Below, piece by piece: positions 1 through 5,470 of a DNA stretch of 5,470 bases (the stretch's first letter is position 1; every line of letters begins with the position of its first letter). Under the pieces are notes generated by a model, which saw only the letters and a program-made list of their open reading frames with translations, did no database searches and was not told where the DNA came from. Source of the DNA: Gammaproteobacteria bacterium (lineage in GTDB: Bacteria; Pseudomonadota; Gammaproteobacteria; S144-34); the NCBI GenBank assembly GCA_015487895.1, contig WFOW01000364.1:1-5470 (forward strand). Direction: 5' to 3'. A program made the translations under genes and the position numbers.

Positions 1-1306
<1,306 letters not shown>

Positions 1307-1312
1307 GCGCCG

Positions 1313-1316
1313 CCTC
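1313..1316 (-). promoter_or_regulatory. Ribosome binding site of the symporter, overlapping the ppiD stop
   Basis: GAGG lies six bases before the GTG at 1306 and shares bases with the TGA stop of ppiD (1315-1317). This placement supports GTG as the start and suggests that ribosomes finishing ppiD re-initiate on the symporter. A CTG at 1318 in the same frame is a less likely start. Confidence 0.55.
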
Positions 1317-3240
1317 AGCGCTCGGCCTCGGCCACGACCGACTCGAAGACCTCGACCTCGGCCCGCTCGCGCCAGGTGGCGAGCGCCGCGCGCAGCGCCG
1401 CCTCGCCGCGCGCGCGCGCGATCGCCTCGGCCACACCCCGCCGCTCGGCCTCGTCCGCCCTGGACGGGTCGCCGTCGCGCACGGCGTGCAGCACGACCAC
1501 GGCCTGGCTGCCGCCCGCGAGCGGCACGCGGTCGGCCACCGCGCCCCCCTCCGACGGGCGCGGGAGCTGGAAGCCGCGCCGCACGACGGGGGGCGGCCAT
1601 GCCGTATCGCCGCGGCCGACCCAGCGCGGGCCCTCGACCTTCGCGCCCTGCACGCCTGCCGCGGCGCGCGCCGGGTCCTCGCCTCCCGCGATGGCCTTCA
1701 GGAGACGCGCGGCCGCGGCCGCCGCGCGCTCGCCGGCCTTGGCGCGGCGCAGGCGCTCGCGGATGGTCTCCTCGACCTCGGCCAGCGGCCTGCGGCGCGC
1801 GGGGCGCCGCTCGAGCAGCCGCAGCACGACGACGCGGTCCGGCCCGAGCTCGATGGGGTCGGAGTTGTCGCCCTCGAGCACGGCCTCGCCGAAGGCGGCG
1901 GCGCGCACGCGCGGGTCGGCCGCGATGCCCTCGCCCGCCTCACGGCTGAACCAGCCGCTCTCGCGCACCGGCACGCCGACGGCCTTGGCGGCGGGCTCGA
2001 GGCTGTCCGGCTGCTCGTAGGCGGCGTTGGCGAGGGTGTCGGCGAGCTCGTAGAAGCGCGCCTCGGCCTGCCGGCGCCGGTGCTCGCGCGCGAGCGCCTC
2101 GCGCACGGCCTCGAAGGGCTTGGTCCTGCCGCCGCGCACGGCGAGGAGCTTGACGATGTGGTAGCCGAAGCGCGTGCGCACGGGGCCCGCGACCTCGCCC
2201 GGCTCCTTCAGGCCGAAGACCGCCTCCTCCAGCGGCTTGTCCAGCACCCCGCGCCCGACGAAGCCGAGGTCGCCGCCCTTCGCTGCCGAGCCCGGGTCGC
2301 CCGAGCGCGCCTTGGCCAGCGCCGCGAAATCCTCGCCCCGGCGGATGCGCGCCAGCAGGGCCTCGGCCTCGGCGCGCGCCTTCGCCTCGGCCTCGGGGCC
2401 GGCGTCCTTCGGAACGGGGATCAGAATGTGCGCCACACGGCGCTCCTCGGGCGTGACGAAGCGCGCCTTCTCCTCCTCGTAGAGGGCGCGCAGGGCCTCC
2501 TCGTCCACCGGGATCGCGCGCGCCACCGCATCCAGGCTGAGGTCGACGTAGGCGACGCGCACGCGCTCCGGCTCCGTGAACTCGGCGGCGCGCGACTCGT
2601 AGTAGCGCTTGACCTCCTCTTCCCCCACCTCGATGCCTTCGAGGAAGGCCGAGGCCGGGACCGTGACCAGCGTCATGCGGCGCTGCTGGCCCTGCAGGCG
2701 CAGGAAGGCGTCCACCTCGGCGGGGGTCGCCACCTCCGCCCGGCCGAAGGCGCCGCGAAGCTGCGCGGCGACGATCGCCCGCCGCATGAGGGCCTCGTAG
2801 GCCGGCACGCTCAGCCCCGCCGCGCGCAGGCGCGCCTCGTAGAGGGCCCGGTCGAAGCGTCCCTCGCGCTGGAACTCCGGACGGGCGCGGATGCGGGCGG
2901 CGAGCAGGGCGTCGCCCACGTGCAGGCCGAGGCCGCGCGCGCGGGCGGCGACCAGCTCGTCCTCGATGAGCGACTCCAGCACCCGCTTGCGCAGCATCGC
3001 CTCCTGGGCCTCGCCCAGCGCGCGGCCGCCGAGGAGCTCCCGCAGGCGGTTGCGCTCGGCGAGCAGCGCCTCGCGGTAGGCGCGGAGCGTGATCTCGGCG
3101 CCGTCGACCTCGGCCACCACCGGCTCGCCGCCGCCGCCGAAGTACTCGTGCACGCCCCAGAGGGCGAAGGGGATGCTGACGAGGATGACGATGACCCAGG
3201 CGATGATGCCCGTGGCGCGGTCGCGGATGGCCTGCAGCAT
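1315..3240 (-). CDS. ppiD: Periplasmic folding chaperone / peptidyl-prolyl isomerase PpiD
   Basis: PpiD is an inner-membrane-anchored periplasmic chaperone that meets proteins leaving the Sec translocon and helps outer-membrane and periplasmic proteins fold. The 641-residue product is close to the ~620 residues of the family. A short cytoplasmic N-terminus (MLQAIRDRATG) is followed by one membrane segment at about 12-30, ending in the family-typical FALWGVHEYFGGG. A SurA_N-like helical chaperone region covers about 40-170. A PPIC (parvulin) domain covers about 266-370, with H271 in HILI, D315, GGDLG at 322-326 and FGYH ending at H361. A C-terminal segment includes the SGWFS and NSD motifs also found in Escherichia coli PpiD. 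The ATG at 3240 is preferred to an in-frame ATG at 3309. It has GGAGGA at 3247-3252, six bases upstream, and the membrane anchor then begins where the family expects it; the upstream ATG would lie before the likely -10 element. It is followed after 8 bases by the symporter gene. GC is extreme, above 80% in parts of the 3' third. Confidence 0.95.
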   Translation of the reverse strand: MLQAIRDRATGIIAWVIVILVSIPFALWGVHEYFGGGGEPVVAEVDGAEITLRAYREALLAERNRLRELLGGRALGEAQEAMLRKRVLESLIEDELVAARARGLGLHVGDALLAARIRARPEFQREGRFDRALYEARLRAAGLSVPAYEALMRRAIVAAQLRGAFGRAEVATPAEVDAFLRLQGQQRRMTLVTVPASAFLEGIEVGEEEVKRYYESRAAEFTEPERVRVAYVDLSLDAVARAIPVDEEALRALYEEEKARFVTPEERRVAHILIPVPKDAGPEAEAKARAEAEALLARIRRGEDFAALAKARSGDPGSAAKGGDLGFVGRGVLDKPLEEAVFGLKEPGEVAGPVRTRFGYHIVKLLAVRGGRTKPFEAVREALAREHRRRQAEARFYELADTLANAAYEQPDSLEPAAKAVGVPVRESGWFSREAGEGIAADPRVRAAAFGEAVLEGDNSDPIELGPDRVVVLRLLERRPARRRPLAEVEETIRERLRRAKAGERAAAAAARLLKAIAGGEDPARAAAGVQGAKVEGPRWVGRGDTAWPPPVVRRGFQLPRPSEGGAVADRVPLAGGSQAVVVLHAVRDGDPSRADEAERRGVAEAIARARGEAALRAALATWRERAEVEVFESVVAEAER

Positions 3241-3246
3241 CGATCT

Positions 3247-3252
3247 TCCTCC
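3247..3252 (-). promoter_or_regulatory. Ribosome binding site of ppiD
   Basis: GGAGGA is a near-perfect Shine-Dalgarno sequence six bases upstream of the ATG at 3240. It decides the start: the longer reading from 3309 has no comparable signal and adds 23 residues that do not resemble a PpiD N-terminus. Confidence 0.85.
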
Positions 3253-3282
3253 CGCGGCCGGGATGCCGCGCGTCGGGGCCGA

Positions 3283-3311
3283 ATTCTGGCCGTTGCCCCC
3301 TCCGGGCACAA
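3283..3311 (-). promoter_or_regulatory. Candidate sigma70-type promoter of the ppiD-symporter unit
   Basis: On the minus strand a -35-like TTGTGC (3306-3311) is separated by exactly 17 bases from a -10-like CAGAAT (3283-3288). They match the consensus at three and four of six positions. Initiation would fall near 3276, leaving a leader of about 36 bases with the strong ribosome binding site. The call rests on spacing, position after the upstream terminator and partial consensus only. In so GC-rich a genome a chance match is possible. Confidence 0.45.
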
Positions 3312-3333
3312 GGGCCAGGCACGGAGGGCAACG
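3291..3333. repeat. Imperfect inverted repeat overlapping the candidate ppiD promoter
   Basis: The arms are 3291-3304 and 3322-3333. They are complementary over 12 base pairs, with two extra bases in the 3291-3304 arm, and enclose a 17-base centre. The lower-coordinate arm lies in the -35/-10 spacer and the -35-like hexamer lies in the centre. It could be an operator for a dimeric regulator or a chance GC-rich hairpin. The loop is long and no T-run follows, so a terminator is unlikely. Confidence 0.4.
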
Positions 3334-3438
3334 GGTGGGGGACGGCCGTGGCCCGCGCCCGGAAGCGCTTCAGCCCCAGGCGATGGACCGTGCCCTCAGG
3401 CGGAGGACGGCTGGCACACGGCGGCCGGCATCCGGCAC

Positions 3439-3465
3439 AAAAAAGCCCCGGCTTCCTGCCGGGGC
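3439..3465 (-). terminator. Rho-independent terminator of the DUF302-like gene
   Basis: A perfect 8-base-pair GC stem (arms 3445-3452 and 3458-3465) with a 5-base loop is followed on the minus strand by six T residues (3444-3439). It lies about 45 bases after the TAG stop at 3509-3511 and closes that transcription unit before the ppiD promoter region. Confidence 0.92.
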
Positions 3466-3508
3466 ACCGTACTGGAGGACCACGTCCCCGAGGGCAAGAC
3501 CATCCCCG

Positions 3509-4507
3509 CTAGAAGTCCTCCTCCTCGTCCAGGCCCATCGTCTTCCGGAACGCCCGCTCGATCGCCGCCGGGCTCGGCATCAGCGTCATGAAGCTGTACT
3601 TGCCCATCATGCGGAAGTCCGGGTGGAAGACCGCCATGCGGAAGCGCATGTGCAGCGCGATCACCCGGTCGCCCGTGACCAGGATCTCGTAGGGCAGGTA
3701 GGCCACGGTCTTCAGCTCGGGCTTGACCTCCACCGTGTCGTGCATGATGAACTTGTCGTCCATGTGCTTGTCCTTCGGCGTGGGCGCGCGGCGCGCCACC
3801 CCGAAGACGGTCTCCTGCTTGCCCGGGATGTCGATGCGGTAGACCTTGGTGACGCCCGCCTTGCCCTCGGCCAGGCCCTTCTCCACGCGCTGGATCGCGG
3901 CGCGGTAGCTCCCGTAGCGGCCGAGGTCGTAGGGGTCGTCGAAGTACTCCATGCCGAAGGTGTAGTGGTACTTGCGCAGCTTCTTCGGCGTCAGGCCGCG
4001 CGCGCCGAAGTCCTGGACCGCCCCGAGCGCCCCCTCGATCTGCTCGCGCAGCCACGAGAGGTCGTCGCCCTTGAAGCGGTAGGCGTGCGCCATGTAGACG
4101 GGGTTGACGTAATGCACCTGCACCTCGTCCCCGACCTTGACGACGCCCACGCGCTGGGGCGCGGCGAAGCCGCCCCATTTCTGCTTCGCCACCGCACGCA
4201 GCAGCCGCTCGCTCGTGAACACGACCACATGCGCGTTCTCGTAGGGCACGTAGTCGGCCACGATGCGGAAGCCCGCCTCGCGCAGCCTGGTCTTCGCCTC
4301 GTCGACCTTGGCCTCGATGGTGCCGGGCCCGCGGTAGGAGAGGACGAAGGGCTTGAGCTTCTCGGCCGCGGCCGCCTGGGCCATGGCGGCCGCCTGGGCC
4401 ACGGCCAGAAGGGCAACCGCTGCCCAGGCCGCCATCCGCGCCTTCCAGCCGCGTGCGGCCTCCCCTTCCTTCTCAAGATGGTGGATGGTGCCGTCCGGAG
4501 TGCTCAT
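3509..4507 (-). CDS. Exported uncharacterised protein with a DUF302-like N-terminal half
   Basis: The function is unknown. The 332-residue product starts with a long polar n-region (1-24, with K22 and R24), then an Ala-rich hydrophobic stretch at 25-48 that looks like a signal peptide with a cut near 43-48, so a periplasmic location is inferred. Two parts follow. Residues ~52-145 form an alternating beta/alpha pattern (YRGPGTI, a charged helix at 66-78, VVVFTSE, QVHYVNPVYMA) that reminds me of DUF302-type proteins. Residues ~175-325 carry Y/F/H-rich strands, an AYLPYEILV segment at 269-277, FHPDFRMMG at 294-302 and a terminal helix, ending in an acidic DEEEDF tail. The protein has no cysteine, no haem motif and no transmembrane helix after the leader. 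AGGTGA (4512-4517) and GAGGAGG (4519-4525) precede the ATG at 4507. An in-frame ATG at 4435 with GGAAGG upstream is an alternative start, but it removes the basic residues before the hydrophobic core. It sits between terminators, downstream of a FadL-type channel. The gene call is firm; the family assignment is from memory and tentative. Confidence 0.8.
   Translation of the reverse strand: MSTPDGTIHHLEKEGEAARGWKARMAAWAAVALLAVAQAAAMAQAAAAEKLKPFVLSYRGPGTIEAKVDEAKTRLREAGFRIVADYVPYENAHVVVFTSERLLRAVAKQKWGGFAAPQRVGVVKVGDEVQVHYVNPVYMAHAYRFKGDDLSWLREQIEGALGAVQDFGARGLTPKKLRKYHYTFGMEYFDDPYDLGRYGSYRAAIQRVEKGLAEGKAGVTKVYRIDIPGKQETVFGVARRAPTPKDKHMDDKFIMHDTVEVKPELKTVAYLPYEILVTGDRVIALHMRFRMAVFHPDFRMMGKYSFMTLMPSPAAIERAFRKTMGLDEEEDF
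4368..4401. repeat. 16-base direct repeat with 18-base period inside a signal peptide
   Basis: The 16 bases at 4368-4383 recur exactly at 4386-4401. On the minus strand this encodes two copies of an AQAAA unit in the hydrophobic part of the leader of the DUF302-like protein. It looks like a six-codon tandem duplication that keeps the reading frame and lengthens the leader. Confidence 0.8.
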
Positions 4508-4511
4508 GGGC

Positions 4512-4525
4512 TCACCTGCCTCCTC
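4512..4525 (-). promoter_or_regulatory. Double ribosome binding site of the DUF302-like gene
   Basis: Two purine-rich Shine-Dalgarno matches precede the ATG at 4507: AGGTGA four bases upstream and GAGGAGG eleven bases upstream. Together they favour this start over the in-frame ATG at 4435. Confidence 0.6.
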
Positions 4526-4546
4526 GCACAGTCGTCTCGCTCAGCG

Positions 4547-4566
4547 GCGCCGGCGCGCGCCGGCGC
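4547..4566. repeat. Perfect 20-base GC-only palindrome in the leader of the DUF302-like gene
   Basis: The 20 bases are their own reverse complement and contain only G and C. They lie between the upstream terminator (4577-4608) and the ribosome binding site at 4512-4525, about 40 bases before the start codon. This could be a dimeric protein-binding site or chance in GC-rich DNA. No clear -35/-10 pair was found in the 140-base gap. Confidence 0.45.
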
Positions 4567-4567
4567 G

Positions 4568-4608
4568 GAAAGTAAAGAGGGGAGGCCATCGCCGGATGGC
4601 CTCCCCTC
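4568..4608 (-). terminator. Hairpin terminator of the FadL-like gene
   Basis: A perfect 14-base-pair stem (arms 4577-4590 and 4595-4608) closes a 4-base loop. On the minus strand it is followed by TTTACTTTCC (4576 down to 4567), a T-tract broken by AC. It lies 40 bases after the TGA at 4648. The imperfect T-run could allow some read-through into the next gene. Confidence 0.82.
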
Positions 4609-4647
4609 CCCGTCACGCCATGTCCGGCTTCCCCTCGCGAGGCACGC

Positions 4648-5470
4648 TCACTTGGTCCGCATGCCGTAGGAGATGCCGATGGCGTCCTGGTACATGGACA
4701 GCGTCTCCGTGCCGCCACCGAACGCGGTCGGCCAGCTGCCGCTCACTTCCTCCTCGAAGGCATGGAAGTACGACACGGTGAGCTCGCCGCCGTTGTTCAT
4801 CCTCCATGTGGCACCGAACGTCAGATGATTCCTGATGACGCCGGGGGCAAGCGAGTTAAACATGACCTCAGAGGACGGGATCGGCTGGGTGTTGTGCGTG
4901 AGGCCCGCCCGCAGCGTCAGGCGGCTGCTGTACTGATGGGCGACCCCCAGCTTCACGGCCGTCACGTCACGCCAGCCGAAGCCCATGCCGTTGCTCGCGC
5001 CGAGCATGCCGACCTCGCCAGCCAGGTAGGCGTTGATGCCCGGGTTGCCCACGGATCTGACGTCGCTATAGAGGATGCGCATCACGTCGAGGGCCACGGT
5101 GGTGCTCTCGGTCGCCTTGAAGGCGAGGCCGATGCCATAGTTGGCGGGAATGTCGAAGTCGCCGCCCTCCGCGAACAGCCCCTTGTACTTGTCGAACTTC
5201 GACATATAGGTCCTGCTCGCGTAGGTGAGGCCCACGCTCACCTGCGGTGTGATCTTGCCGATCCACCCCACACGGACCCCGGCGCCGGTCGACGTGTCAT
5301 AGCCTTTGTTGGTAAGAAAGCCTGGAGCGGTTGATAAGCCCGCGAAGCCTCCGATGCCGTTCGCCTTGAAACGCTGATAGGCCAGCACCAGAGAGACGCC
5401 GAAGGCGTGGCTGTCACTCAACTTCCATGCCACGGTGGGTGCTACGAAGAGCTGCATCAGGTCCACGCCC
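4648..5470 (-). CDS. OmpP1/FadL/TodX-family outer-membrane transporter, C-terminal part
   Basis: These proteins form a beta-barrel in the outer membrane that lets hydrophobic molecules such as long-chain fatty acids or aromatic compounds cross. The window holds the last ~273 residues; the signal peptide, the plug and roughly the first third of a usual 400-450-residue protein lie beyond 5470. What is seen is family-typical: GVDLMQLFVAPTVAWKL at the edge, then alternating strands rich in Gly and aromatics such as AFGVSLVLAYQRF, GWIGKITPQVSVGLTY, ANYGIGLAFKAT and AVKLGVAHQYS, then RNHLTFGATWRM and ELTVSYFHAF, and a final strand DAIGISYGMRTK. The C-terminus is Lys and not the Phe or Trp usual in barrels. 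Base composition is visibly less GC-rich than in ppiD, with codons such as TTA and ATA-type triplets appearing. A GTG or ATG inside the visible part is not a start, because the frame is open to the edge and the fold needs the missing strands. A terminator follows. The substrate cannot be told. Confidence 0.9.
   Translation of the reverse strand, partial: GVDLMQLFVAPTVAWKLSDSHAFGVSLVLAYQRFKANGIGGFAGLSTAPGFLTNKGYDTSTGAGVRVGWIGKITPQVSVGLTYASRTYMSKFDKYKGLFAEGGDFDIPANYGIGLAFKATESTTVALDVMRILYSDVRSVGNPGINAYLAGEVGMLGASNGMGFGWRDVTAVKLGVAHQYSSRLTLRAGLTHNTQPIPSSEVMFNSLAPGVIRNHLTFGATWRMNNGGELTVSYFHAFEEEVSGSWPTAFGGGTETLSMYQDAIGISYGMRTK

Noticed and set aside
1407..1420. A 14-base alternating CG run inside ppiD
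   Set aside because: It encodes an Ala/Arg helix typical of the region and is expected from the extreme GC content. A Z-DNA role cannot be supported.
3241..3309. An N-terminal extension of ppiD from an ATG at 3309
   Set aside because: It adds 23 Gly/Pro/Ala-rich residues before the membrane anchor, has no ribosome binding site and would begin upstream of the likely promoter -10 element.
3362..3371. A 10-base palindrome (GAAGCGCTTC) in the gap before ppiD
   Set aside because: Too short to mean much in this composition; it is not linked to a promoter-like pair or a hairpin with a T-run.
3334..3438. Possible small RNA or short gene between the terminator and the ppiD promoter
   Set aside because: No tRNA-like fold, no start with a ribosome binding site and no terminator of its own were seen.
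1486..3591. A 701-codon open frame on the plus strand, antisense to ppiD
   Set aside because: Its product is a low-complexity run of Ala, Arg, Gly, Leu and His with no domain. Stops are rare antisense to GC-rich genes, and the minus strand carries an unmistakable PpiD.
3089..4669. A 526-codon open frame on the plus strand
   Set aside because: It crosses two terminators, the gap and two minus-strand genes; the product has no recognisable domain.

Overview
This 5,470-base window is very GC-rich. All its convincing genes lie on the minus strand, so the biological order runs from high to low coordinates. The inner-membrane chaperone PpiD and the FadL-type outer-membrane channel point to a Gram-negative proteobacterium. 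The base composition and the PpiD architecture fit a high-GC gammaproteobacterium, possibly a Chromatiales/Ectothiorhodospiraceae-like lineage. That lineage guess is an inference and was not tested by any search.

Layout in the direction of transcription: (1) 5470-4648, the C-terminal ~273 residues of an OmpP1/FadL/TodX-family outer-membrane transporter, cut by the window edge and followed by a strong hairpin terminator (4577-4608). (2) 4507-3509, a cysteine-free exported protein of 332 residues whose first half resembles the DUF302 fold, with its own ribosome binding site and a textbook Rho-independent terminator (3439-3465). (3) A 268-base gap (3241-3508) holding that terminator and a plausible sigma70-type promoter with an overlapping imperfect inverted repeat; nothing recognisable was seen at 3334-3438. 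(4) 3240-1315, ppiD, a membrane-anchored periplasmic chaperone with an apparently intact parvulin active site. (5) 1306 to beyond position 1, a dicarboxylate/amino acid:cation symporter of the SLC1/GltP type. It starts 8 bases after the ppiD stop, so the two are probably co-transcribed and translationally coupled.

The genes appear to form three transcription units: fadL-like, the exported DUF302-like gene, and ppiD-symporter. All the products act in the cell envelope: outer-membrane uptake of hydrophobic compounds, an unknown periplasmic role, periplasmic protein folding, and inner-membrane uptake of acidic substrates. No mobile element, CRISPR array, RNA gene or defence system was seen. I did not find a convincing new multi-gene system. 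The least explained gene is the exported two-part protein at 3509-4507 beside the FadL channel.
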